Shown piece by piece: positions 10,101-19,105 of a DNA stretch of 64,000 nucleotides (positions within the stretch are counted from its first letter, which is position 1; each line of letters opens with the position of its first letter). The DNA lies in the NCBI RefSeq assembly GCF_900168165.1, contig NZ_FUYV01000006.1:124001-188000 (forward strand), in the 5' to 3' direction. The notes under the pieces are model-generated. The model searched no databases. It was not told the origin of the DNA and worked only from the letters and a program-made list of their open reading frames with translations. A program made the translations under genes and the position numbers. This stretch comes from Alkalitalea saponilacus (GTDB lineage Bacteria > Bacteroidota > Bacteroidia > Bacteroidales > Marinilabiliaceae).

Positions 10101-10130
10101 TAAAGATGTTACGATATCGTAACATCTTTA
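10101..10130. promoter_or_regulatory. perfect 30-bp palindrome between divergent genes
   Basis: Arms TAAAGATGTTACGAT / ATCGTAACATCTTTA with no spacer. It lies 42 bp upstream of the nucleotidase operon start and 133 bp upstream of the hybrid sensor gene, which is read the other way. As it is upstream of both genes it is not a terminator for either. A dimeric-repressor operator is the simplest reading. Confidence 0.5.
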
Positions 10131-10174
10131 TTCCAAATTCAATTTCTGAATAGGAGCGTTGTTTTGTAAATTAT

Positions 10175-10182
10175 TATATTTG
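10175..10182 (+). promoter_or_regulatory. possible -7 box for the hybrid sensor gene
   Basis: TATATTTG matches the Bacteroidota TAnnTTTG -7 consensus, 80 bp before the ATG at 10263. I see no well-spaced -33 TTG/TTTG. Confidence 0.3.
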
Positions 10183-10262
10183 CTTGCTTATACCAAATAA
10201 AACATGCGATTTATAAAAAGGTTTTCACTGTGGACTCAGATTTGCGCATGTTTTAGTTTAAA

Positions 10263-13200
10263 ATGTATTTACCAATGAGGCCATGTATGAGCTTTTATAT
10301 GTTCAGATATTTGTTGTTGGCAATTTTCGCAGCTAATGCGGCGGTTGTTCGCGCTCAGACTCCGGTAACATTTGAACGATATTCAACTTTACAGGGGCTG
10401 CCACAGAATTCTGTGTTCAGCATAGCTCAGGATGCCAGCGGATTTATTTGGCTTGCAACATATGATGGAATTACCAGATTTGACGGATTTCAGTTTGTTT
10501 CCTATAAACCCGAGCCTGGTAATATCGGAGGTTTAAGTTCAAATATTACTGTAGCTCTTGAGGCCGACAATGATGATAAGCTTTGGATTGGAACAACGGG
10601 CAGTGGATTGTCGATGTTCGATACACGAACATTGAGATTTAGAAATTATCTTTCTGATGATGCCGAAAACAGAGCGCTTTCTGATAACAATGTGAACGCG
10701 ATTCTTCCCTTAGCCAATGATGTATTGATTGGAACCAATTACGGTTTAAATAAACTTAATCGTGAATCAGATATTTTTGCTGTTTTCCTGGCGGACGATG
10801 GATTGGCAGGGAATAACATCCTAGCTCTTAATAAATGGTGCCATGATAAAACCTGGGTGGCAACCAATAATGGTTTGCAGTTGATTTCGCTTGGAGATGA
10901 AATTGTTCAGCATGCTTATTTGCCTCAATCCCAAACAGGAGGTCCGGTTCTCTCGCTTAAAACAGATCACAATCAGCGTTTGTGGACTGTCAGTTCTTCA
11001 CAACTGAGTTGCTTTCGGGAACAGGATGGAGAATTTATTCTTGAAATGCAACTTACGGATGCAGAGTTAAATGAACAATTTAGTTCCACAGGTGGCTTCA
11101 GTGTCATTGAGATGGGAAAGAACGATGAAATTTGGCTTGGTACCCATGGAGGGCTTTTTCGTTTAAAGGAATCGGCACAAAAACTTTACGCTGAATCACA
11201 TTTTATTAACGCTTTGTACGATGAGCACAGTCTTCCGGGAAACCAGATTATTAGTCTTATGACGGATGAGGAAGGCATCCTATGGATTGGTTCTCGTTTC
11301 AATGGGTTGGCTAAGTACGATCCTTATAAGCAACCTGTTACACGTTTTGTTCACAATCCGGCCAATCCAAATTCGATTCATAGTAACGATGTTCGCGCCA
11401 TTAGTCAGGATGTTGATGGAAATATCTGGATGGGAAGCCGTAATCAGGGTCTGGATTTTATCAATGTGCAAACTGGAGAAATTAAGCGCTTTGATGCCGA
11501 CCCTGATGCGAACGGGGCATTGTATAACAACAGCATAAGGGATTTGTATCTGGATAGTCAGAATCGGTTGTGGGTAGGATATTATTCAGGATTTTCCAGA
11601 ATTGAGCGTGATGTTTTATCGGGAAATGTCCTGTTTCATCCCGCAACGGATTCTGTTGGGGATCCGATTCATTTTTTGGGGCATACCTATTTTTTTTATG
11701 AGGATAGCAAAGGCCGATTCTGGGTTGCAACTTCAGATGGGCTGATTCAATATGATCCCCACAGTAAATGGGTGGAGTGGTTTATAAGTGAACACGCTCA
11801 ATCTCCTTATCTTGGTAATTTCTTTAGATCTGTTTGTGAAGATGCAGATGGTTATCTGTGGCTGGCCACCGATGGAATTGGCGTGTTCAGATTGAATCCG
11901 GAAACCAGAGAGTTTACTAATTTCAGGCATTTTCTGGATGATCCTGCCACATTATCGCACAACAAGGTATATGTTATTGCAAAAGATCTGAATCAGGATT
12001 TATGGTTTGGCACACACAGCGGTTTAAACCGCCTGTGCAAGGAAACAGGAAATTTTTATCATTTCACGCAGGAGGATGGGTTAAGCAACAACATTGTTTA
12101 TGGCATAATGCCCGATCAGAACGGTTTTCTGTGGTTGACCACAGCAAACGGCTTGTCAAGATTTAATCCTCAAAACAGTGCTTTTAAAACATACTTATCG
12201 GGTATAGAATTTTCAGATGATGCTTTTTCAATCAGCAGAGATGGGAAAATATTCGTTGGTGGACTAAGTGGTTTCTTTGCATTTCACCCGGATAGTTTAA
12301 GGGAGAATCAGTATGTAGCGCCTTTGAGATTTACTGGTTTTCGTTTGCACAATGATCTTATTCAGCCGGGAGAAACCTATAATGGGCGTATCATTCTTCC
12401 GGAAGCGTTATCTTTTTTGGAGGAAATTACCCTCAAACACAATGAGAATTTTTTTTCTGTGGAATATGCCATGCTGTCTTATGCCTCTCCAACACAGAAC
12501 AGGTATCAGTTTCTTTTAGAGGGGTTGCATACACAATGGTTTGATGCCTCAGCAGGAGAGAGGGTTGCGGTCTTTACCGGGCTGAAGCCCGGACGATACA
12601 TTTTACGTGTTCGGGGTGCTAACCCCGATGGTATTTGGAGTGAATCTGCTTTAATAATTAATATTTTACCTGCATTCTATCAAACATCCTGGTTCAGAGG
12701 TTTGTTGATAATGATTTTTGCTGCAATCATTGTTATGTTTTATCGCTTAAGGTTACGATCACTGACACGACAAAAAATCAAGTTAGAAAGCCAGGTAGAA
12801 GAAAAAACACGCGAGCTACAGAATCAAAACGATCTTTTGAAGAATCAGCACGACGAGATTGTTCGTCAACGCGATCAGGTTGTTGAAATGACTCGAATGG
12901 TTCATGATGCAGATGAACGTAAATTGAGATTCTTTACAGGTATCTCCCATGAAATAAGAACTCCTTTGACTTTAATTCTCGGACCTGTAGAACAAATTCT
13001 GAAAAACAGTGATGTTTCCCAACCTATTAGAACTAAGTTGGACAGGGTCTATCGCAATGCCCGAAATCTACATAAATTAATCAATCAACTGCTTGATTTC
13101 AGAAAAATTGATTCCGGGTTAATGCCGGTGGAACTTTCTGCAGGAAATATTAATTCATTTTTGCATGACCAGGTTGAGTTATGTCATAATATAATAACAG

Positions 13201-14429
13201 AAAAAAAACTCCATATCGTATTTAACTTGAATGACAATATCCCCACTTCATACTTTGATTTTGACATTGTGGAGAAAATTGTTCAGAATTTGCTTACCAA
13301 TGCCATAAAGCATTCTCCGATTGGAGGAAAGATTACCCTTGAAACCGATATTGTTTGCATAAATGAAGACAAAGTGATTGGAATACGAGTTGCTGATCAT
13401 GGAGCAGGCATTCCTGCTGAAGAACAATCCCGTATTTTCGATCGATTCTACAGAGCCAGTCATTCACGCCAAAACATAAACGATGGATTGGGCATCGGAC
13501 TCTCTTTCTCAAGGGATTTGGCTCGATTGCATGGAGGGGACATTCTGCTTGAGCAATCCACTGGAAATGGAAGTACATTTTTGTTTCGATTTCCTCTCAA
13601 TGTCAGTCATATCCCAGAAAATAAGGGTGTAGAGTTTCGGGAATTTTTACCATCAGGTTCGTTGGATTGCCAGAATTCTGATGAAGACCCTGGCGAAACT
13701 ACTGTTCTGATAATTGAAGACAATGATGACCTGCGAGCATTTATTAAAGATGGATTTAAAGGTTATAATATATTGGAGGCTTCTGATGGCAACAGGGGGC
13801 TACAATTAGCTGTAGAGCATATTCCTGATATCATTGTTTCGGATATTTTGATGCCCGGATTTAATGGATTTGAAGTTTGTAGAAAGTTAAAAGAGGAGGT
13901 TTCAACGGCACATATTCCTGTCCTGCTTTTGACGGCTTTGGGTGCAGCCGAGCACCAAAAGGCAGGTGTTGATTGTGGAGCTGATGATTATATTGTAAAA
14001 CCTTTTAATGTTCAGTTGCTTGCAGGTAAAGTACGCAATATCTTATCTGCCCGAAAGCACTATAGGGAAAGATTGCTATCCCACTATCAAATTCCTGCTT
14101 CTGACAGAGAGTCAAAAGGAGATCCATTACTTGATTCTGTGACTGAGATTGTGTTATTAAATATAAATGAACCCGGTTTTGGTGTTGAAGAGTTAAGTCG
14201 TAAACTTAATATGAGCCGGTCAACGTTTTACAGGAAGATTTCTTCACTCACCGGAGTTTCACCCGTTGAATTCATCCGAAGAATCCGGTTACGCGAGAGT
14301 TGCATCTTATTGAAAAGCGAATCCGGTATTACCATCAATGAAGTAGCATTCAGGGTGGGTTTTGAAGATGTTGATTACTTCAGGAACTGTTTCAAAAAGG
14401 TTTATGGGAAAACCCCGTCAGAGTACTGA
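10263..14429 (+). CDS. hybrid two-component system sensor/AraC-type regulator (HTCS)
   Basis: A single 1388-residue polypeptide carries a complete signalling chain. After a signal peptide (residues ~13-32) comes a periplasmic two-component propeller domain (repeats such as GFIWLATYDGITRFD and DLWFGTHSGLNRL, to ~700). A Y_Y_Y domain (~725-809) and a membrane helix (~810-830) follow. The HisKA segment has FTGISHEIRTPL with phospho-acceptor His896, and an HATPase (NLLTNAIKH, GIGLSFS, ~998-1112) comes next. The receiver has Asp1194 in SDILMPG, and an AraC helix-turn-helix ends the protein (~1300-1388). HTCS proteins bind glycan fragments in the periplasm and directly activate adjacent catabolic genes; here the likely target is the oxidoreductase operon at 14568. 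Confidence 0.95.
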   Translation: MYLPMRPCMSFYMFRYLLLAIFAANAAVVRAQTPVTFERYSTLQGLPQNSVFSIAQDASGFIWLATYDGITRFDGFQFVSYKPEPGNIGGLSSNITVALEADNDDKLWIGTTGSGLSMFDTRTLRFRNYLSDDAENRALSDNNVNAILPLANDVLIGTNYGLNKLNRESDIFAVFLADDGLAGNNILALNKWCHDKTWVATNNGLQLISLGDEIVQHAYLPQSQTGGPVLSLKTDHNQRLWTVSSSQLSCFREQDGEFILEMQLTDAELNEQFSSTGGFSVIEMGKNDEIWLGTHGGLFRLKESAQKLYAESHFINALYDEHSLPGNQIISLMTDEEGILWIGSRFNGLAKYDPYKQPVTRFVHNPANPNSIHSNDVRAISQDVDGNIWMGSRNQGLDFINVQTGEIKRFDADPDANGALYNNSIRDLYLDSQNRLWVGYYSGFSRIERDVLSGNVLFHPATDSVGDPIHFLGHTYFFYEDSKGRFWVATSDGLIQYDPHSKWVEWFISEHAQSPYLGNFFRSVCEDADGYLWLATDGIGVFRLNPETREFTNFRHFLDDPATLSHNKVYVIAKDLNQDLWFGTHSGLNRLCKETGNFYHFTQEDGLSNNIVYGIMPDQNGFLWLTTANGLSRFNPQNSAFKTYLSGIEFSDDAFSISRDGKIFVGGLSGFFAFHPDSLRENQYVAPLRFTGFRLHNDLIQPGETYNGRIILPEALSFLEEITLKHNENFFSVEYAMLSYASPTQNRYQFLLEGLHTQWFDASAGERVAVFTGLKPGRYILRVRGANPDGIWSESALIINILPAFYQTSWFRGLLIMIFAAIIVMFYRLRLRSLTRQKIKLESQVEEKTRELQNQNDLLKNQHDEIVRQRDQVVEMTRMVHDADERKLRFFTGISHEIRTPLTLILGPVEQILKNSDVSQPIRTKLDRVYRNARNLHKLINQLLDFRKIDSGLMPVELSAGNINSFLHDQVELCHNIITEKKLHIVFNLNDNIPTSYFDFDIVEKIVQNLLTNAIKHSPIGGKITLETDIVCINEDKVIGIRVADHGAGIPAEEQSRIFDRFYRASHSRQNINDGLGIGLSFSRDLARLHGGDILLEQSTGNGSTFLFRFPLNVSHIPENKGVEFREFLPSGSLDCQNSDEDPGETTVLIIEDNDDLRAFIKDGFKGYNILEASDGNRGLQLAVEHIPDIIVSDILMPGFNGFEVCRKLKEEVSTAHIPVLLLTALGAAEHQKAGVDCGADDYIVKPFNVQLLAGKVRNILSARKHYRERLLSHYQIPASDRESKGDPLLDSVTEIVLLNINEPGFGVEELSRKLNMSRSTFYRKISSLTGVSPVEFIRRIRLRESCILLKSESGITINEVAFRVGFEDVDYFRNCFKKVYGKTPSEY

Positions 14430-14567
14430 TAGATAAATGTTTATGGAGTTTTTGCTTGAGGCTTGAAACAAATATCGGGTGAAATTGAATCAATTAGCAT
14501 GTGCTTTATGATCATCTGTTGCGTAAATTGCAATCTCTCACTTTAAAGTTGTAAATTAAAAAGCAGC

Positions 14568-15908
14568 ATGAATATAGAAAACAGCAGACGAAGCTTTATT
14601 AAGAAATCCGCATTGGGAGCGGCGGGTTTTACCATGGCGGGGATGGGGATGAGTTCAAGTAGTTATGCGCGGATTATGGGTGCAAATGACAGAATAAATG
14701 TTGCAATTGTAGGACTGGGAAGGCGTTTATACGCTTTTAATGAGCCCATTTCTATGAAATCGAGCAATGTGCGATTGGCCTATTTATGTGATGTCATGAA
14801 AGGTCAGCGTGATCGCGCAGCGAATTCATTCAAACATCTGGATTATAAATTCAAACTTGAAAATGACGTTCGTAAAATCATGAACGATAAGAGCGTTGAT
14901 GCCGTAATCAATGCCACACCTGATCATTGGCATACACCTGGCGCTATAATGGCTGTTCAGGCAGGGAAGCATGTTTATGTTGAGAAACCCGGAAGTCATA
15001 ACGCCCGGGAGGGAGAATTACTGGCAACAGCTTATAAAAAATATGGAAAAGTGATTCAACTGGGAAATCAGCAAAGATCTTCACGCGAAAGTATTGAGAT
15101 TGTTAAACAAATTCATAATGGAATAATTGGGGTTCCTTACAAAGCGGTTACTTTTTATTCAAACAACCGGGGTGAAACTCCAATTGCCACAAAAGCTCCC
15201 GTTCCTGATGGACTGGATTGGGAATTGTGGCAGGGGCCTGCACCTCGTCAGGAATATAAGTATAATACCTGGGATTATCATTGGCACTGGTACGGTTGGA
15301 CTTATGGTACGGCTGAAACCGGTAACAATGCCATACACGAAATGGATATCGCACGGTGGGCGCTTCAGGTTGACCATCCTGAAAGGGTTAGTGTTGAGGC
15401 CGACAAGCGTCATTTTATCAATGATGGCTGGACCATGTACGACACCATGATGGCCTCATTCTATTATCCCGGAAACAAGGTCATTGAATGGGATGGTAAA
15501 AGTAGAAACGCCTATAATACTTATGGGTCTGATAGAGGTACCGTAATCTTTGGAAGCGAGGGTACAGTATTCGTCAACAGAGGTGGATATAAACTATACA
15601 ATCGCGATGGAAAATTACTGAGAGACAGTGAGTCTGCCGATGATGAAGGAGGAACCGCTCTTGGTGGCGGTGGCGGAATGTCTACCAACCACGTGCTAAA
15701 CTTTTTTAATACCATACGAGGGAAGGAAGAATTAAGATCCCCGGTGGATGAAATGATGAAAAGTACACACATGTGTCATCTGGCAAACCTTTCATACCGC
15801 TTAGGAAAAGATCTAACCATCGATCCGGTTACAGGAAGAGCAAAAGACAATGATGCGCTCAAACTCTGGGGACGTGAATATGAGCCCGGATGGGAGCCAA
15901 TTATATAA
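14568..15908 (+). CDS. Tat-exported Gfo/Idh/MocA family oxidoreductase
   Basis: The N-terminus carries a twin-arginine signal (SRRSFIKKSALGAAGFTMAG), so the folded enzyme with bound NAD(P) is probably exported. A Rossmann fold follows (INVAIVGLGRRLYAF, residues ~45-60), then DAVINATPDHWH and the family VEKPGSHN motif. The C-terminal half has an aromatic-rich active-site region (WDYHWHWYGWTYGTAETGNN, ending in NNAIHEMDIARW). At 446 residues it fits the exported Bacteroidota branch that oxidises or reduces sugars and glycosides. It is the first gene of a same-strand run to 20404, starting 138 bp after the hybrid regulator. Substrate not deducible from sequence alone. Confidence 0.9.
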   Translation: MNIENSRRSFIKKSALGAAGFTMAGMGMSSSSYARIMGANDRINVAIVGLGRRLYAFNEPISMKSSNVRLAYLCDVMKGQRDRAANSFKHLDYKFKLENDVRKIMNDKSVDAVINATPDHWHTPGAIMAVQAGKHVYVEKPGSHNAREGELLATAYKKYGKVIQLGNQQRSSRESIEIVKQIHNGIIGVPYKAVTFYSNNRGETPIATKAPVPDGLDWELWQGPAPRQEYKYNTWDYHWHWYGWTYGTAETGNNAIHEMDIARWALQVDHPERVSVEADKRHFINDGWTMYDTMMASFYYPGNKVIEWDGKSRNAYNTYGSDRGTVIFGSEGTVFVNRGGYKLYNRDGKLLRDSESADDEGGTALGGGGGMSTNHVLNFFNTIRGKEELRSPVDEMMKSTHMCHLANLSYRLGKDLTIDPVTGRAKDNDALKLWGREYEPGWEPII

Positions 15909-15940
15909 TTTTTAACCACCAAACATTAAATAGTCAGAAA

Positions 15941-17329
15941 ATGAAATTAATTATAGGTTTAAGTACCGTATTGATGATGCATTTAAGTTCATGTCAGCAA
16001 CCTTCTGGAAATGGGTTTACCGGAGCAGAGAATGAGGTGAAGTTAATTACTTTAAATCCCGGACATTTTCATGCAGCTTTAATTCAAAAAGAGATGTATA
16101 GCCAGGTGGATCCTACGGTGCATGTTTATGCACCGAAAGGTTCGGATTTAGATCTTCACATGCAACGGATCAATGGTTTTAACACCCGCGAGCAAGATCC
16201 AACTTCCTGGGAAAGCCGGATATATACAGGAACTGATTATCTTGAGAAAATGCTTTCCGAGAGAAAAGGGAATGTGGTGGTTTTGGCCGGGAATAATAAA
16301 CTGAAAACTTCTTACATTAAAACGGCAGTTGAAAACGGATTCAATGTTTTATCCGATAAACCAATGGTTATTGATGGAGCCAGTTTTGAAATGCTTGAAG
16401 AAGCATTTCAAATTGCCAAGCAGAATAATGTTTTGCTATACGATATCATGACTGAGCGCTATGAAATAACCGGACAACTTCAAAGAGCCATTGGGTTGGT
16501 ACCTGAAATCTTTGGAACCATGGAAAAGGGAAGTCCCGAGAATCCCGCAGTAGTAAAGGAAAGTGTTCATCACTTTTTTAAATATGTTGCCGGCTCTGTA
16601 TTACGCAGACCACCTTGGTATTTCGATGTCTCTCAGCAGGGAGAAGGAATCATTGACGTTACTACTCACCTGGTGGATCTGATCCAATGGATCTGTTTTC
16701 CAGATGTTATCCTCAATTACAAATCGGATGTTAACGTGTATGATGCCCGTCGATGGCCAACGAACGTCTCCCTTCAACAATTTTTGGATGTAACCGGACT
16801 CCAGGCGGTTCCGGATTATATGAAGAGTGATTTTAACGACAATGATGTTCTTGAGGTTTTTGCCAATGGTGAGATGAGTTATGAACTAAAAGGCGTTCAC
16901 GCAAGGGTTTCTGTGGTATGGGATTACGAGGCTCCGGAAGGAGGAGGCGATACTCACGTATCGCTCATGCGTGGGAGCAAATCAAATTTAATTATCAGAC
17001 AGGGTGCTGAACAGAACTTTGTACCCATGTTGTATATTGAGCCTGCACCAGGACAAAGTTTTACCAGCTGGAAACCCGAAGTCCGTAATGGCTTTGAGAA
17101 AATATCAAATCAATTCCCAGGAGTTGAACTTGTTTTCGAAGGTTCTGAATTCCGTGTGGAAATACCCGATCACTATCGGATTGGACATGAAGCTCACTTC
17201 GGTCGTGTAGCAGAAAAATATCTTGGATTTTTGGTGGATGGAAAACTTCCCGATTGGGAGGTGCCAAACATGCTAACCAAGTATTACACCACCACACGTG
17301 CATTGGAAATGGCACGTGAGCGAGATTAA
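15941..17329 (+). CDS. Gfo/Idh/MocA-like oxidoreductase lipoprotein with family-specific C-terminal domain
   Basis: I chose ATG 15941 rather than the in-frame ATG at 15890. The later start gives a clean lipoprotein signal (MKLIIGLSTVLMMHLSSCQQ) and 32 bp of spacing instead of an overlap with the previous gene. The Rossmann part is present but atypical (VKLITLNPGHFHAALIQ); VLAGNNKLK and the LSDKPMVIDG motif (the EKP equivalent) follow. The C-terminal half (SVLRRPPWYFDVSQQGEG, DVTTHLVDLIQW) resembles the putative oxidoreductase C-terminal family. It probably acts in the periplasm beside its operon partners, handling a sugar intermediate made by one of the other dehydrogenases (inference). Confidence 0.87.
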   Translation: MKLIIGLSTVLMMHLSSCQQPSGNGFTGAENEVKLITLNPGHFHAALIQKEMYSQVDPTVHVYAPKGSDLDLHMQRINGFNTREQDPTSWESRIYTGTDYLEKMLSERKGNVVVLAGNNKLKTSYIKTAVENGFNVLSDKPMVIDGASFEMLEEAFQIAKQNNVLLYDIMTERYEITGQLQRAIGLVPEIFGTMEKGSPENPAVVKESVHHFFKYVAGSVLRRPPWYFDVSQQGEGIIDVTTHLVDLIQWICFPDVILNYKSDVNVYDARRWPTNVSLQQFLDVTGLQAVPDYMKSDFNDNDVLEVFANGEMSYELKGVHARVSVVWDYEAPEGGGDTHVSLMRGSKSNLIIRQGAEQNFVPMLYIEPAPGQSFTSWKPEVRNGFEKISNQFPGVELVFEGSEFRVEIPDHYRIGHEAHFGRVAEKYLGFLVDGKLPDWEVPNMLTKYYTTTRALEMARERD

Positions 17330-17365
17330 TTACACGGGTATTATTTAATGTTTAATGAAAAAGCA

Positions 17366-18220
17366 ATGAATCAAGTCTTTAGCCGGATTTTTTGTCTGGC
17401 AATTATATCAGCAATTGCTTTTGGATGTAACTCACAACCAAAAGCGTATGTTTCCGATCCCGGTGTTGTCTCATTTTCATTTCGAAATCAGTTCTCTGAG
17501 GATGTTCCCGCTACACTGGACATGATTAAGGATATGGGAATATCCAATATTGAATTCTCCAATTTGTTTGGATTAGCTGCTGTTGAACTGCGGGAATTGT
17601 TGGATGAACGTGGTATGATCTGCACTTCATATGGAGTGGGGTACCAGACTTTGGTGAATGACACAGAACAGGTTATTTCCGATGCAAAAACCCTTGGAGC
17701 AAAATATGTTCGTGTGGCATGGATTCCTCACGAGGGAGAGTTCTCATTAGAAGATGCCCGTCGTGCTGTTAATGATTTTAATGAAGCAGGCAGAAAACTT
17801 GCGAACGAAGGATTATATTTTTGCTATCACAACCATGGTTATGAATTCCGTCCTCACGGTGATGGAACACTTTTTGATTACATGATACAAAATACCAATC
17901 CGGAGTATGTTAGTTTTGAGCTGGATCTTTTGTGGACTGTTCATCCGGGTGCCGATCCGGTAGAGTTGCTTCAAACCTATCCTGACCGATTCCGGTTGAT
18001 GCATCTAAAAGATTTAAAAAGAGGCGTTGTAGGTGACTTTTCCGGCAGAACATCAAGGGAGAATGATGTAGTACTTGGAACTGGTCAGGTTGATTTTCCG
18101 GCAGTGTTGAAAGCTGCCCGTAAAACCAATATTGAATATTATTATATTGAAGATGAAAGCCCCGATGTTATTGAACGGGTTCCGATTAGCAGAGAGTATA
18201 TTATGAGTATAACCAAATAG
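17366..18220 (+). CDS. sugar isomerase/epimerase-like TIM-barrel lipoprotein
   Basis: ATG 17366 places a signal with lipobox (IISAIAFGCNS) at the very N-terminus; an in-frame ATG at 17348 adds six residues. The rest is an AP-endonuclease-2-type TIM barrel, with CYHNHGYEF, VSFELDLLWTVHPGADP and FRLMHLKDLK supplying the expected metal-binding Glu/Asp/His residues. Relatives include xylose-isomerase-like epimerases and, in gut Bacteroides, lyases acting on 3-keto-glycosides. The periplasmic lipoprotein form and the flanking exported dehydrogenases favour the latter type of role; this is inference. It ends directly against the next start (18221), so translational coupling is likely. Confidence 0.85.
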   Translation: MNQVFSRIFCLAIISAIAFGCNSQPKAYVSDPGVVSFSFRNQFSEDVPATLDMIKDMGISNIEFSNLFGLAAVELRELLDERGMICTSYGVGYQTLVNDTEQVISDAKTLGAKYVRVAWIPHEGEFSLEDARRAVNDFNEAGRKLANEGLYFCYHNHGYEFRPHGDGTLFDYMIQNTNPEYVSFELDLLWTVHPGADPVELLQTYPDRFRLMHLKDLKRGVVGDFSGRTSRENDVVLGTGQVDFPAVLKAARKTNIEYYYIEDESPDVIERVPISREYIMSITK

Positions 18221-19090
18221 ATGAAGGTTTTTCATCATACATTTTTTGCCATGGGTACAAGGTTAAACGTGGTAATACCACGTTTAACCAATGCCAATGG
18301 GATGTTTCTTGCTGATGAAATCGAGAAAGTAGTAAAATCGGAAGAGAATCGTCTGAGTTGTTTTATAGCTGAATCCGATGTCTCTTATATCAACTCAAAC
18401 GCGATAGTAAAGCCGGTAAATTTAACTGATGAGATGTCTGAAGTTTTGAACCTGTCACAAAGGTTTAATACAGATACATCCGGCGCTTTTGATCCGGCAC
18501 TTTATTTTTATACTCAAGCGACTCGTGATGAGTCGAATTTAAATAAACAAAGATCATTGGGATGGAAGGATGTTTTATGGAATCCCTTAGAAAAGCAACT
18601 TTTTATAAAAAATCCTCGTACAGGACTAGACTATGGGGGTTTTGGAAAAGGATGGGCTCTTGAGAAAATCCTAAAACTCCTAAAAATACATGAGGTTGAT
18701 TCTGCTTTCATAAGTTTTGGAGAAAGCTCAATATCAGTTATTGGAGAGCATCCTTTAGGAAAAGCCTGGCCATTAACCATCACACATCCGCAGAGCGGAG
18801 TCTCGCTTGAGTTGGAATTAAACGGCCAGTCCGTTTCTGTTTCAGGGCTAAAAAGGTCTGAAAGTAACGTTACTTTCAAATCTCACGTGATACGTAGTAT
18901 CGATTTTACATCCATCAAAGAACACAAAATCGTGGTTGTGTGTACGGACTCACCGCTGATTTCAGAGGTTTTATCCACCGCAGTTACTTCTGCTAATGAG
19001 TTGCAGATTAAAACCATTAAAATGAATTTCCCTAAAGCCAAAATTTATCAATGCGGGCAAAATATGCTTGAATTTGAACGAATTAATTAG
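18221..19090 (+). CDS. ApbE-like FAD:protein FMN transferase, divergent
   Basis: The 289-residue protein shows the ApbE frame: FFAMGTRLNVV at the N-terminus, SGAFDPAL, LDYGGFGKGWALEKIL and a C-terminal LISEVLSTAVTSA region. ApbE enzymes attach FMN covalently to Thr/Ser of target flavoproteins. Two things are odd. The usual NxGGD loop reads ISFGESSI, and no signal peptide or lipobox is visible although its operon partners are exported. Its start abuts the preceding stop. None of the other operon products shows an obvious flavinylation motif, so the target could be elsewhere, or the protein may have drifted to another role. Confidence 0.75.
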   Translation: MKVFHHTFFAMGTRLNVVIPRLTNANGMFLADEIEKVVKSEENRLSCFIAESDVSYINSNAIVKPVNLTDEMSEVLNLSQRFNTDTSGAFDPALYFYTQATRDESNLNKQRSLGWKDVLWNPLEKQLFIKNPRTGLDYGGFGKGWALEKILKLLKIHEVDSAFISFGESSISVIGEHPLGKAWPLTITHPQSGVSLELELNGQSVSVSGLKRSESNVTFKSHVIRSIDFTSIKEHKIVVVCTDSPLISEVLSTAVTSANELQIKTIKMNFPKAKIYQCGQNMLEFERIN

Positions 19091-19105
19091 AACGGGTAAA
19101 AAGAT

